From Ophthalmolycus amberensis (lineage: Eukaryota; Chordata; Actinopteri; Perciformes; Zoarcidae), in the NCBI GenBank assembly GCA_024529925.1, contig JAFEUB010001039.1, positions 186,001-250,000 of the forward strand: a stretch of 64,000 nt of DNA, written 5' to 3'. A program made the translations under genes and the position numbers. Under the pieces are notes generated by a model. That model was given only the letters and a program-made list of their open reading frames with translations. It did no database searches and had not been told where the DNA came from. Of this stretch, positions 35,083 through 49,268 are shown in pieces. Numbering within the stretch: the first letter of the stretch is position 1; each line of letters opens with the position of its first letter.

Positions 35083-38000
35083 CTGGGTAAAGACAAGAAA
35101 ACAGCAGGTGAGCAAACGAGAAACCACTATGGTTATGTTTACACATGCACCTCACTGAGTTACTCAGGTGGCCTGGTTGTAGGGACATTTACGTTAATGT
35201 AGTGGCTTTGTAGCAACAACTTAAAAACCATGCTTTGAGCTATAATACTCTGACTTACTCTTGGACCGATTGCTGTTGTATTAAAGCTTCACCTCTAAGA
35301 ACATTATGTGACAAGCAGTGGGTAGACAGAAAAAAGCATCATTGTCCATTTTCGACAGTCTTGAATGCGACCGATTGTCCCGGACAATGTATCGGCTAAT
35401 GACGGCTGATCACAGGTATTTTGATATCGGTGTAAATGTCGGCTGACAATAAAAATTTCGGTTCAGAAATGCCAAAGTTTGAGGTCATTTAGAAACTGTG
35501 TCATTACAGAGTTTGTCCACCAGAGAGCGCCTAAAGAGTTTGGTCACATTGCAAGAATGAACAACATCCATTATCTCGTCATCATTGTGGACTATTATGT
35601 TGCTCTGTTTCCTTCTACACCGCCACTACTTATATAAGACAAGTTCAGCTGTCACAGCAGGTGGTGGGTCTGCACAGGAGGAATGCACAATGGGACATCA
35701 TGGCTTCATCACCAGGGTCCTTAATGTTTAATAAAGTGAAAACGAGGCTCATGACATGCACAGGTTTTCTTCCTACATCAATAAACCCAAACAAAACCAC
35801 CGTTAGGGATGATTTAACAGTAGCACTTACTCTCTGGTGTTCTTGACAACATTGATTAAAGTAGTGTATCTTCAGCATTAAGGTGTGTTGAGGATTATTT
35901 TTGGTCTGGTTTGGTTGTTTTCTATGTCTTTCTATGTAACTACTTAAGTTATCTGCATTTCTACATGACATCAAGCAAGTAGCAAGCCTTAAAGATAGGA
36001 CACATATGCCGTCGGTTCCTTTGCAAAACAATGGCCCAGTCTGAGAGGAAAAACTTGGTACCCGTGTTTCTATCTTAGCCCGTGTATGAGGGAGGAAACC
36101 GTGTCCACTGTACCTCATCCGAGTCGTCGTGAAACTCTATCTTGCCATTTTGAGTGTGGTCGGTCTCCAGCGGGTCGTCAATCCCATCAACAGCATTGTC
36201 CTCGACATGCTGCTGCAGCACCGAGTACCTGTGAACCAAGAACCTGTAGGGCACATTCAAAACATTATCAGGTCACCTAAAATCATGACTCAATTGCAAA
36301 AATACACTTTGCTATCCTGGACAGGTTTTGGTTTTGTACTAGACTATACACATGTGTGGAAAGAATCACGGACCTGCCACCACAGACATATTTCTTGACG
36401 AAGACAACTCCTGCTGCAATGCTCAGCAGCATGATGACGATGACTGTTATCACAATGGCTACAGACTTGGAGGAGCGACTGTCTATCTGTAAAAACAACA
36501 GCAGACAACAACAGTGGGTTAAAGTGGTAGTGCAGGAACATACTGTAGGCAAACACACAGCCTGAATAAATCTATATTCATGACATTTTCCAGAAGTGGG
36601 CAGGAGTACTGACCAGAAGTTCAGGGGACACCAGGTCACTCACACACCGCTTGCTGAGGTCGATCTCTTTACGCTCAGGACTCTTTCCTCCCTCACATTT
36701 ATCTCCAGGGATTTTCCTATAGCTGTGGACCAAAGACACATCAAGAGTTTGTGATAGTTAGTTGGAGGTTTGCAACTGTAACTGATGGATTTTTTTGAGT
36801 TTTGGCTCTTTCAAATACAAATCAGTCAAAAACAGTTCATTGTTATTACACTAATTGTTAATTTAAGCTGTATTAATGCAACAGCATACCCTTCCTACTG
36901 CACATAATGGTTTAACTGGATTTTCTTCTGTGCAACAATTATTCAATTTCTATTAGTTAGTCTGTGTGCAGTGAAGCAAGAATGTCCTTTGCTTTTACAG
37001 TCAGCATTTGTTCTTCCTCACTGAAAACATGAGACTCACCACTCTCACCCTCATCTGCTTCCTCTGACTGAACTCTGCATGACAACTACTTCCTCATCAC
37101 TGAGAGCAATCCTCTGTCACTGTCTCTACTATGAAATATGGCAGTGGGGATGGCCTTGTACAAAATAAGATTTACACAGTATCTGTTTCAATATTAATAT
37201 TATTTTTATATTGAAAATCCCTGCTTTGATAAGACTCTTGGCAATACACTACTACACAATAACAATAAAAAAGGATCGAGCAGATTAGACAATTACAGAC
37301 AAGTTGAAGCGAATCATGTAGCATTGATGATTAAAGAGGGTTCACTGACCCACTGGTCTGCAGTTGCTCCTCTTTGCCTTGCAGACAGAACTCAAGCAAT
37401 TTGCCTTTCAGCTCCGGCTGCTCCACACACTCCGAGCTGTTCTCCTGACGGTAGTATCCAAAGTCACTGCAACGAGTCGGAAGATGCCAGGATGGTAAGC
37501 AAGGGAGGAATAAATATCCAGAGTCACAATTCATTTTTACTCCAGTATACTTTTACACTGCTATTCAATACCAATTTGGCATGTTTAATGTGAACTCTTC
37601 CTCAAGTTACTGTATCTTATGTTTCATAGTACATCCATCCTGTATGAGCTGTGTCAGTGTCAGATAAGGAAGTTAATCACATTTGAATGAGCAACCTTTT
37701 AGCTTTCCTTAAGTAGACCTTTACACCAGTAATTTGACTTCCAATCAAAGCAATTACAGCCCGTTAGCAGCACTTCTATCTCAACAGGATGTTTAGGTAA
37801 AAGTGAAGTATACTAGACAGAATGCATGCTAAAGGGACGCCTTTCTCCCACAATGCAATGTACAAAGGCAATGGAGGAGCTGCTCACAGTGGAAACATTT
37901 AAAATAAGTGTATTGTGGTCAAACAGTTAGAATTAATAAATGAAGAAAGATAATTTGCTTCCTATTTGTGAAGTTTAACTTGTGGCAACATTTCAAAACG

Positions 38001-41000
38001 ACAGTGTGATGACATCTGACGTTGCACGATAAATTGATTGATAGCATCACTTCCTGTTATTATAAAGTATGTCAGTTTCTTTGGTATACTAAATAATAAA
38101 CTACACCTATTGGTATGTGGAATATACTGTACAGAATTGGTATGAGGTGTGGATGTGGGACACAGCTCAAGTCTTACCACAGGAAGTCATCCAGGGTGCA
38201 CGGACACCGGGATGGCTGGGTGTTAACCAGGTAATCTCGTCCGTTCCAGCAAACAGAGTCCTTCCTGAGACGCAGGAACTTCTCTTTGTAGCCCAGCATG
38301 CAACCATCGTTGGGGTCACTGATGTCATCCGAGTGGGCCAACCACTGCACATAATCGTTGTCCACACCTATGACCGTCAATATTTTGGACTCTGTTTACA
38401 TATAACCTCAAACAACTGACAAGTTATCTTCAAATTTACACAAGTGTGCTAAAGTCAGTTTGTTGTATCAAACAGATTATCATGGCACTCACAGTCTCTG
38501 GTGAGAAGCTCCCTGAAGTCAATGGTGGTGGAGATCCAGTGCTGGCTGAGGATGGCGTCTCTGTAGCCCCAGACACTGACATTCATGGAGCGAGCGCCCG
38601 GCTCTGATGCCAGCCCAGTAAAGTAGATGGGGTCTTTGGTGAAGTTGTAAACACCCCAGCACTGTCCTTCGTCAGTAGAAAATCTGTCAGGACATCAACG
38701 AATGTGCAAAAATGAGCATGACCCAAATAAACTTTAAAAGTAAGGCAATAACATATGAGAGGAAGTTGTATAGCTTGCAATTTAAATTAAATCTGAATAT
38801 ATGTAAATCACATAAAGATAAAAACAAACAGACTCCGTGTGTTACAAACTCATCTGTTCCCTCTAACTGTAACTCACTTGATGGTGTTGATAGGTTGGTT
38901 GGGGCTGTGCTCCACGGCAACCAACAGCCCTCCAGAGTCCAGAATAGCGTAGTGATGGGGTCCAAGCAGGGCCTTAAACCAGGTGTACCCCCCATCATCA
39001 GACACATAAACATCAGGCTTCATCACTGACATCGAATCACCAACACTCCCTGATGAGATACACAGAAATGGTGACATGGCAAAAATGTCTAGTTTAGCCA
39101 ATCATTTATTCCAATAACTTCTACTTCATCTAAAAATACTGAAGAATTACCATGAGCTAAGATGAGACCCACAGCGTTTGGTTCAGACAGAGGCGGCATG
39201 GGGACGTTCAGGTTCTTAGCAGTACTGTAGGCTGCGTGGATGTGGAGGCTGCACTATAGACGCAAACACAGGAAGCATTTGGTATCGGACTGTTAAAAGT
39301 CAAAACAATTACATGATAAAGAATTAATCAAAGCACACATTTTCCATCAAGACTGATCAGCTTTCTATGAAATTCTTTTCTCCCTTTACCTTGTCTGGGT
39401 CTTTGGCTGTAGCGTCACACTTGGTGTTGGCAGGTTTCCTCAGGGGAACCCATTCCCCTCCCTGATCAAAGGACACCACAGACTGCACAGAGTTATCTGG
39501 AACAAGAAGATAAGGACATCACACTAAGCCTTGAGCTGATACCCCTATCCAAACACAATGTGTGCAAATAAAGCTTAAAGGACTAATGGGTAGCACTTAG
39601 GAGGATATATTGGCAGAAATGGAATATAATATTAAAAGGTATGTTTTCTTCAGTGTGAATCGGGGTTATTTGTTAGGATGTGCCCCCCTAAATGCCAGCA
39701 ACAAATCCTGCTTGTTTTGTTGCTGTTTTGTGTGACGGTAAAATGTTATGTACAAGGTGAAAGACAGGAGGTTATTCAACAGAAAATACAGTGAGCAGCA
39801 GATGTGATGGAGTCAATATTTAACTGGTGATGTGGTATTTCTGCTTAAGTGTCAGCCAGCCGCATCAGAGAGACAGCACATCTAACACTGAACATCTAAT
39901 TAAATATTTACTTAACGCCCTCCCTCTGGCATGTAATGGAGAAGTCATATGTGTATGTTTTTCAGAGGGGAATTTGAGTGCAGGCATACGTTTGCTATTC
40001 CTTTATCAAAGCACAGGCACATGAATAGAGCTACCTTCTGCCAGGACACTGGTGAGGAAAACTCCTCGCAGGGAGGTGACGTTAGTGAAGTCTGTATCGC
40101 CCCCCGTGGTGGTGTACAGGTGGCGCTCCAATGACTTGGAGTACACAGTGCCCCGGTCATCTGATACATAAATGGTGCCGAATCCTGTATCTGTGAATGT
40201 AGAAAATAAACACAAATTAGTTCACATATACCGGTGAAGAAATTCAGATGCAGGGTTTCAGAGCTGGTCATTTGGAATAATGAAATATTGGCGTTAATAT
40301 GGTGCAAGTTCTCTACATGACCATAAGGACATATGATTCACTTTTTTTACATTACCTCCTGGTTCATCCACATGCATGAAGACCATTTCATCGTTGGCTG
40401 ACAGGATGGAGTAGAACTGCTCGTGACCAACAGGGGGCAGCTGGGCCATGTTCCACGTCTCACCCTGGTCCACTGACACGTGGATCATTCTCAACATGCC
40501 CTGCAGAGAAAGAGGCAGGAAAGATTTTTAAAAAAGGAAATTATTAGATCAGTTTGGAGAGTAATTACCTCATGCTAAATGGCAGAGCTATGTATTTTGA
40601 GTGTAACAATATCCACATGAGCTCTCGATGGAGCGCACGTTTAGCAAACTATTCATCGGACTCTGACCATTGAAGTTAATACGGTCAGTTGTTGTTTTCT
40701 ATGAATATTTCCCCATCTGATTCTCTTTTAAAATACGATACTTCCTTATATTTACTCATGGGTGATTTTACCAAATTACTTCTCTTTTAAACCAAACATG
40801 GCGATGGGAAGAATACCTATTCTATACCAATACTACAAAAATATCGTCCTCATGCTTGATTTGAAATGCCCTGTCATAAAAATGATCTAGGAGGTACAGC
40901 GGCCATGTCTCCCCTCACAACAGCATACTTTATTTCAAATGTAGCAGACTGAAGCTTTTTCTTACAAACACAAATGTCTAAACACAAAACAATATTTTGC

Positions 41001-44000
41001 CTGTTTCTGTATCTGCAGGTGATTTGGACCAACTGTAGACTGACCTTGCCTGTCATAACAGAGGCAAACAGGAAGCGTCCACCCTGGCCGAAGGAGTAGA
41101 TCTTACCGGCGACAGTCTTGATGTTTTTACCGTAGTCTGTCGACCTCTTCAGTTTCAGCATTCCCCGATCACCTGAAAAAAAACACATGAAAATTTAGAA
41201 ATCAAAGTGCACCCAAATTATTCAAATGTATAAGTTTAACCAATAATTATATACAACATTTAAGAGGAATATAGAAATCTTGAAAGCATTTGTCATTGCA
41301 ATTTTTATGCATAATCCAATCCAAATCCAGTTCATCAATGATAAACAGAGGTTTCGATAAAAACATGTAGCCGCTTATCTTTGAAACTGCCTTGAGAATG
41401 TTTAAAATACATTACATTTCATGTGCTGCTCCTTAGAACATGTACACAAAAGTTGCACATACCAAGTTTTGATTTCAGGTTTTGCTTAAAGAGGCGATCA
41501 CTTACTGCAGGATCCGTTGTGATTAGCTGTAAAGAAGATGGTATTTTTTCTTCCCCTAGAATCAGAGTGCAAAGTACCAAAAATGTCAGATAAGCAGACA
41601 CACACATTTGAGTCCACAGACTCAAGGATATGTAAGCAAAATATAGATATAGACTGCTCTGTTAATAAGGCTGTAACAGCTCTCAGTGAGCTTTCATCTC
41701 AATAAACAACAAATCAGGATGGAAGAAATCAGCTCTCATACTGGACTCTTTATGTATTCTCCATCTATTCCCATACGTTTTGCTTCATTGTGAAAGTAAG
41801 CATCACGTGACATGGCTTATCAAATGCCACCAGCATAAAGCCATGCCCTTCCTAAATATTTACTGTCTTTTGAGTGTTGTCTGCCCCAGTTGAGAATGAC
41901 CCATTTTCCAGGAGCTTTTTCAGATCAACATCTTTGGGAAAGTATTAAAGACTATTTTGTACATACAGTTCACGCAGACCTTGACAATGGAGCTTTAAAT
42001 GTGACTAAACAGATATCTAGAGCTGTTACTAAGTGACACAGACCAGGAAGTTCCTCTAAAAACAACAAGAATGCGGCGAGGGCTTGGCCACACCAGAGCT
42101 AGTCAAACAGTCACTGATTGCTCTGCAATGCAGTTGTACCGGCTATTTTGCAAAGGTGGAACGACAATAAAAGTCGTTTGAGAAAAACTCCAAACATGTT
42201 GGCCTCAGGTTATTTAAGGTTATTATTAAGTCTCAGTGAGGGAGAGCAAGTTAGCATAACTGTGAAGGAGTCAAAACGTGGTTTAAAAACTTTACTTTCA
42301 TCACCAGTCTGTCTTCAACTCCCTTTAATAATTAGGTTGTTGTAGGGAAAGTAAAGGAGGATGCAATGTCCTGTTTTGAAATCTTTACTGCATTTCAAAC
42401 AAATAAGAATGCTGATCTTCCACGCCTCCCTTATCTCACTGACCACAAATATTTCCCTGAGACACAGTCACTTGGGGCTGTTGATTAACATCACTGTTTG
42501 TTCATCGATCACCTGACGAAGATGCTAATCTATATAATAATCCTCAGTTTGTGTCGTTTCTTACCATTTCACAAGACACACCATGTCGTGGATCTTTTGC
42601 CAGTTGCTGCCAAAATCTTCAGATAACCAGAGTTCATTCTGAGGACAGAAAAAAAAAGATTTGTTAAATTATGAACTCCTGGTTCAACTAACACCACTGT
42701 TTACACGGCCCATAAATAAACATAGTCATGTTAATAAATGTACTAAATGTGCAAACAAATGATTGACCAACGGGGGTTTTCTTGCTATGAGGGAGTGAGA
42801 TGATTGCGTTTACAACCTGCCATGAAAAAGGTCACTTGCCCTCTTAAGTTAACAACAGATGTACTATTACTAATCTGAGCTTTCAAGTTTATAGAATAAC
42901 TTGCATTCAAACTGGTTGCCGTCTTAAAAAAAATATAGCTCCTTGACATTCACTACTCACGCTGTTGCTGAGGGCCAGCAGCACATTGGAATTATCAGGG
43001 CTGTAAGTGATCTGCGTCAGGGGGATGAAGGTCAGGTCCCGGGGGGTGAAACTCTTTCCAAAATCATCGGAGACAAAGATCCGAGACCCATAACTTCCGG
43101 ACACGTCTCCCGTCAGGATCACCTATAAGCCACAGCCCCAAATTCAGACTGATGAAACCAGACCTTAAAGGCTCTTCACAGAAGACACCCTTTAGATTTA
43201 TTGATGAGGACATTACATACTTTGCCAGAGTTCCCGATTGCAATGCCAAACTCTGATCTGATGAAGGTGTTGTTGATGAGACTGGTCACATCCTCGAATG
43301 ACTTCCCGTAGTTCTCACTGGCAGACAAATGGTTCCAGTCAAATTAGATGCAAAATGAATACAAATTATGTTGTTTTTCCAACAGGCGAGGTTGTGAGAC
43401 TTACCTTCGATAGAGTTTAGACTGCCCAAGCCTTACCATGAAGAAGGGCACCTGAAAAGTCGTCAAAGCCAGGATGACCTGCCGAGAAAAGGAGGTTCAG
43501 CTTGAGGAAAGTGAAGGATGGATCATTTATTAATATGCATGATGAGAACCTGATGTGAGGGAACTCGTAGTGTGATCTACCAGGTTCTTTACTACTCTGT
43601 CACTTCCATACAGTTCACTGAATGGTCCAGCCAAGTTTGTCCCAATCATGTCAGAGGAACAGCACAGCATGAGAGACATGTTCGGTGCAAGTAGATTACA
43701 ATATAACACTCACCCCTGTGCCATCTCCAACCCAGGCCAGCGACACCGACCCACTCAGGTCATTGAAGGTAAACTGAGAAAAGATGTAAAACACATTGAA
43801 GATTAAACAGGGTAAAAAAGCACAGCACCAATTGAGCAGTATGTCTAAATAGCTGTGTGAATGACACTAAATTAAGTGAGGATTTTGAGTCTAGTTTGCA
43901 AGAAGGGATGAACCGACCACATCAGACCAGGAAAGAATCCCAGCAGGCACAAGACTTCTGAATACAGCTACTGAATACGAAAAAATCCCTGAGATCAGAC

Positions 44001-45498
44001 TTTACTTTGACATTAGTTTTGTGCAAATCAAGTAAATTAAGCTTGATTTTTATTGTCGGGTAGTGCAGCTGCCTGATATAAAATGATTGATTCTTGAAAC
44101 CAACTCAATGGCCCAATATTCTGCAACCATGTGAACATTCACAAACTGTTTAGGGCAGGTCTCTTTCAGTAGCTCATGCTGTAAGCAGCTCCAGTACCGA
44201 TGGGACCTGCAACAGAAACCTCAAGGGGAATGACGAAGCTGAGCCTCCAGAAATTCTGTCGACTTTAGATTACCGGGGCCAAGCATACAGAGACTGCAAT
44301 GCAAAGTTGATCACATGGCAATGAAGAGCTAGGCAAATAAGCTGCACTGCATCGTTAGATATATATATATTATATAAAGTGCATTCATTTGGAGGTTTTT
44401 ACTTCCTGTGCTACAACAGTGAAATCTATTACACATCTGGGGAGACCAAATATAGCCTTCTGTCCTGTCCAAACACAACACTGAAGCCTCTCTGTGTCCT
44501 AACAGAGTTCCTGCCTGCCAATGCCAACTGCTTTCACTACCACACAAACACAGCTTTTAATTAGGCTTATTACAAAATAGCTAACACACAGCCAGTCACA
44601 TGGATCCCACTGGGCCAATTTCCCCTGTAAACAGATTTACTCTCAATGAGGCACAGAGAAGTGGCATCCTCAAATACAGAATACAGCCGCTTCCTTGAGA
44701 AGAATGAGATATAGGTCATGGGCATTACTGGAGCATTTGAGAGGTAAAACCAGTCTGGTGGAGCCTGAAAGCTCAGTGGAGCCTACGCAAAAGAATGAGG
44801 AAAATAGGCGTCGTTACGGTTTCACTACACTGTATTTCACTGCACCAAATGTTAAAGAAAAAAAACATGGCAGGGCGAAACTGGTAGCCAACAGAAAGCC
44901 AAGGTGGTATCTTTAATGGCTGTTTGAGGTGTAAAGACTTGGACTCCGCCAGTCATGTTGATTCTTTAATTGTGTGTTTTTGTTGTAGCCTACAACAGGA
45001 AAACAATGAATCTACAGCGCAATGTATCTTGTATCTAACTAGTATCTCGGGCTTCATCGCTGACAGTTGAATGGAAAACAGCCCATCAGTAGGCAGGTGT
45101 CTCCGCACACAGAATAGCTGATTAGGCCTATGAGTGCACCTGTTTAGCACCTGCGCAGCATCTTGTCTACGCTGCTCATTTCATTGTCAGACGTGTGAAG
45201 AGTAACCGGACCTCTGTTGGTAACTTACAGGGTGGGTGTTGTCTGCTAACTTGGTGTCATATCCTTGAAGAGCTTTGCAGTTGTCGCCCAGCTCAATGCT
45301 CCTTCGTTTTATCTTGTGGTTTGGTGATGCAGCCAGCCATGCAGGCAGAGATCTCTTTATGATGTTCCCAGCTTTCTCTGCAATGTTTGAACGCTTCAAA
45401 AACGACTGTTCGGAGGGTTTTGATCCCAGCTGAAAATCTATACCGGCTGTGAAAGTGGAAAGAGATAACAGCAGGATAGAGCGCAGCAAAAGTCCCAT
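35068..45498 (-). CDS. sort1: Sortilin (VPS10-domain sorting receptor)
   Basis: Exons: 45498-45229, 43773-43714, 43478-43405, 43317-43221, 43122-42961, 42638-42565, 41555-41506, 41172-41045, 40500-40356, 40190-40035, 39496-39390, 39253-39151, 39049-38878, 38683-38493, 38367-38178, 37466-37350, 36722-36614, 36486-36374, 36243-36114, 35082-35068; all phases agree, 820 residues (human 831). It is a type I receptor moving neurotensin, pro-neurotrophins and lysosomal proteins between Golgi, surface and endosomes. Visible are a signal peptide (MGLLLRSILLLSLSTFTAG), a propeptide ending at basic KIKRRS, the Asp-box ten-bladed VPS10 propeller (SDDFGKSF, SDDRGTVYSKS, SDDGGYTW), the cysteine-rich 10CC region (exons 15-17), one membrane segment (exon 18: VAIVITVIVIMLLSIAAGVV) and a tail with YSVL and DDSDE-DLLE sorting signals. 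Confidence 0.97.
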
Positions 45499-46020
45499 CC
45501 TCGTTCCTGTTGTCACTGGAAAATAAAACAAAGCAAAGACGGGAAAACACCCAAAAACCAGTCTTTGTTTATGCAGGTCTTTCCTACAAATTGAAGGTCG
45601 CTAGAGCTCTGCCGCGGATGACATCAACAACAGTAGTCCTACTGACAGCGATTATTTCCGGTTTTGACAACACAGAGCGCCCTCAAAGCTCCGATTATTT
45701 CCTCGCGCAGCAGCGGAAAAAAATATCAAAACAGAAATAAATCGCAATTTTGCGAAATTAACTGGAGTATTTGACACCATTCATTCGCGCTGCAACTCCT
45801 CAGCCAACATGATACACTGTAACGGCAAGGCAAATTGTGTCTGCGGGCTGCAATGCTCTATGTAGAGAAGAGCCGCTGTGATTGGCTGATCTTCTATTCT
45901 GCTCCACCTATCCGCTGTTGATTGGCTTAATTCTGAGAGGGCGGTGTCAAATGGAGGCGTTGCATATTAGCTGTCAAAGCCTGTCAAGCTAGGTTGAGCA
46001 ATACTATCACAAATACTCCA
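45499..46020 (-). promoter_or_regulatory. sort1 promoter region
   Basis: The region upstream of the sort1 ATG contains two minus-strand CCAAT boxes in the same GATTGGCT context (ATTGG at 45881-45885 and 45921-45925), 40 bases apart. There is moderate CpG content and no clear TATA box. Confidence 0.55.
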
Positions 46021-48311
46021 TCCAATCTAATTTAAAGACCAAAATATCAAATTAATAGGCCAAATACGTTACTTAAAATGTGTTTAAAAAATAAAGTTAA
46101 ATGTGTTTTTTCCATACGTCTGGTTTTTGTTTTCTCAGTTTATTTTCTCAGAGCCAAAGAAGATACAAAACTTGTTCCTCCTCATGTTAAGTTATTTTAA
46201 TGTTTCCACCGGCCATATCATTTTTTGAAAACATAAAAAATACCTAAATACAACAATAATATGTGTAATATGTCCCATGAATTAAATGCATTTCTTCACA
46301 CTTGTGCCACAGTTCACTTTGTCAGGAATTAAACATTTTGATCTGGTGTGATGTTGGGAGGAGAAGAGATTACATTACAAAAACAACTGGAGAAAAGTAG
46401 TTGTCAATAAATCTTAATTAATTGACATTAACACATTTTCTTGAACACTGTAATTCCCTGTTCTAAAACTTTATTTCAGTTTCACTTGTCACATACAAGT
46501 ACATACATGATATTTAACCTCTGCATTTAATCCATTTTGAGAATTTAGGATCAGTGGGCTACTGTAAAGGGTCTGGGGAGCAACTTGGGGTTCAGTGTTA
46601 ACGCAAGGATACTCCAACATACAGACAGTAGAACCCAGTAATTGAACTGACAACCTTGTGGTTATGGGTGAGTCCAAATATGTTCTTGATTACATTGGTG
46701 CATGTGATGGGACAGCGGATCATAACAAACCCATGATGACTGGTCATGTGATGCAGGGGAAAAAAATCCTGTACCCATAGCCGCCACGGGCCAGACTGAT
46801 CAGATTCATACAGACCACAAACTGTAATTCTAACACAACAATATGCAGTTTTAAGTTTCCATAATGTGCAAGGTAATCTCTTCTGGATACTTCCAGTTGG
46901 ACAGGTTGGGATTTTGTTGCCTAGTCATACCAGCAGGGTTACTGAAACTAACTCTGTTGGTAGAGGGTGGGAGGATCTGCTCCGACAGGCATGTGAGTAT
47001 TTGATTATGCTCATGTTTGGCCTTTAGTGCGGCATAACCTGTTCGACAAGCCTGCAGGCCTGTCCACATAACAAAAGGGTGTCATCTCTTCACAACTGAA
47101 AATAAAAAGCTGTTGAACAATTCAATGACCTGAATAAAACCCTTAAAGTTGAACCCACAGTTTAGCTACACACAAATTTGCCTTGAATCATCGGGAATAC
47201 TCTTTTTATGGTTCAAGTCTTGCTTGTGTATTTCTTGATTCCCAGATTCAATCAGAAAGCAAAACAATCTGATCTGGGGAGAAGCATTCCTCCACAAAAA
47301 GACTGTACAATGGAGTTTCAGCCACTCCCCCATGGCATTAAAAGGTGGAGAACAAAGCCACTGTTGTGCCTTCGAGATGTACTCTGTTAGGTTGCACAGT
47401 GTGTTGAGAGATGGTGGGAAAACTGAAGGATGGAACAAAGTGCCGTTCCCTGTCACCAAGCATTTATTTTAACCCAAACGAAGGGAATTACATGGATGGA
47501 CGGTCTGTGTGTCAATGAGTTCAGCCTACACTTATGAGAGTCATGGCAAACACATGGCTTTGTATAAAAATAGTTATTTTAGTAATGTTTTGGTAGTGTC
47601 TGTGGAAATGACGACTTCTAGTGAGAAGTAATTACCATTACAGTGCATTCACAATGTACTCCTGAGCTTTTTGAACACCCTGCAAGGTTATTAACGTATA
47701 GTTTTTATAAAATCTGATTCTCATCAGTGATATACATATTCACCAGAAATGTGTTTCTTAAGTCAGAAAAAGTTTAGTTCCTAAATATTTTTCAAGAACT
47801 GACATTTTGCAATTTGGAATTCAAATGTTGCACTTCAGCTTTTTGGAAGCATGCATGAAGAGTTTGTTTGTCTTCAGCTGTTACCATCATCATGCTTTGT
47901 GCAAATATCTGATATGAGGAGGCCAGATTAACCTGTTAAGGGGCCCCAGGGTAAAAGATTGTTGCTGGGACCCGATTGAGCCCCTAACATCTCCTGCCAT
48001 CTGTGCATTGTGTACCTTGTTGTACAGTTCACACTGAAGACAGCACATGGTTTGATTATACACCAAGAGACCCAGAGACCAACCAGTACTCCTGTGACCG
48101 TGTGTCAGTTTAATTTGATAAAGCAAAACTCAATTACGATGCATGTGAAAACAATATAAATGAAAATAACTAAGTTCCAGATAATATTTCAGAACCAATT
48201 TATTTTACAAGTTAATTAGTTACAAATACGTTATATATGGTGAGTATAAGTCTTAAATTAGTCCCATCTTGATGATCTAAACATCAAATGCTGCTTAATT
48301 CATGACTAATA
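46021..48311. other. Intergenic DNA between sort1 and sypl2
   Basis: No gene is supported. In human, PSMA5 sits between SORT1 and SYPL2; I see no proteasome-subunit coding sequence here on either strand. It contains a tRNA-SINE-like repeat at about 46470-46690; the remainder is AT-rich unique sequence. Confidence 0.6.
46470..46690 (-). repeat. Diverged interspersed repeat, possibly tRNA-derived SINE
   Basis: The blocks CTGCATTTAATCC, CAGTGGGCTACTG, GGGGAGCAACTTGGGGTTCAGTG and TTGAACTGACAACCTTGTGGTTA resemble a repeat common in fish genomes. Its tail on the other strand resembles a degenerate tRNA B box (GTTCAATTACT). Recognition is from memory of the consensus and was not checked. Confidence 0.45.
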
Positions 48312-48319
48312 ATAATAAT
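48312..48319. repeat. Left 8-bp target duplication of the hAT-like element
   Basis: ATAATAAT, repeated at 48813-48820. It falls in an AAT-rich stretch, so part of the match could be chance. Confidence 0.7.
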
Positions 48320-48812
48320 CAGAGGTGGAAGAATTTTACTAGTACGAGACAAGTTAGCAATACCATAAAATACTCAAATAGAAGTCCTGCATTCAAAATA
48401 TTACTTACATAGGCTTAAAAGTACAAAAGTATTAGCATCAACTTAAAATACCAAGAAGGCTCATTTTGCAGAATGGCCCATCTCAGAATACTGTGTTATA
48501 TTCCTGGATTATAATTATTGATGCATAAATGTGTACTTCACTTAAATGTTACAGTTGCTAAATATGAGGCAAATTTGCATTACCTTATATACTGTTGGGT
48601 AGCTTAATGTATCATCATTTATTAATATTATTATACAATTGAATGCATATTTTGTATTAATAATCCAAATCTGCAAAGTAACTGAAGTTGTCAAACAAAT
48701 GTAGAGTAAAAAGTAGATGATTTGCCTTGTAGTGGAGTAGAAATATAAAGTAGCATGACATCAAATCAATCAAAATTACGTCAAATTTGTACTTAGTTAC
48801 ATACCACCACTG
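48320..48812 (+). mobile_element. Non-autonomous hAT-like DNA transposon (493 bp)
   Basis: It begins CAGAGGTGGAAG and ends CCACCACTG, so the termini are inverted (CAGAGGTGG versus CAGTGGTGG, 8 of 9). The flanking 8-bp duplication ATAATAAT at both ends is the length expected for hAT transposition. The interior (AAGTCCTGCATTCAAAATATTACTTA, AAAGTATTAGCATCA, TTTGCAGAATGGCCC, TATACTGTTGGGTAG) resembles a very abundant teleost repeat known to me. There is no transposase, so movement would have needed a helper. Confidence 0.8.
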
Positions 48813-48959
48813 ATAATAATGAAATTAATTCATCCATTAAGTTATACTGACAGGGGCCATTCTGCATTATGAGAACTTTCACCTTTGATACCTGACATTG
48901 AGTATTTATTATAAGTATGTCATCACTTATAGATCAACTCCCTTATTCCTGCTGTAGTA

Positions 48960-49060
48960 AAAATGATGCTTTTAATGGTTTTATGTGAAGCACTTTGAAT
49001 TACCTTGTTGTTGAGATGTGCTATACAAATAAACTTGCCTTGCCTTGCCTTGCCTTGCAT
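48960..49060 (+). repeat. L2-like LINE or SINE 3' tail with (TTGCC)n
   Basis: The sequence GTGAAGCACTTTGAATTACC, a GTTGTTGAGATGTGCTATACAAATAAA block and four TTGCC units (about 49036-49059) have the form of the 3' end of fish L2-type LINEs and the SINEs that borrow it, which end in short tandem repeats. No coding part is present. Identification is by remembered pattern. Confidence 0.6.
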
Positions 49061-49268
49061 GACTTGCACTCTGCACCATTGTCCTACCGCTTACACATGT
49101 CCTCTTATGCTGATGTATTATAGCTGTTAATACCTCTCTCTACGTTGGTCCGATTGTAATACACGACTTTTGCAAACTATTTGGCGTAACATGCGATGAA
49201 CGTGAAAAGACTCCCACGTGTAAATATCCACTGAAATCAAAATTTAAACACAACTTCCTCACCAGTGT

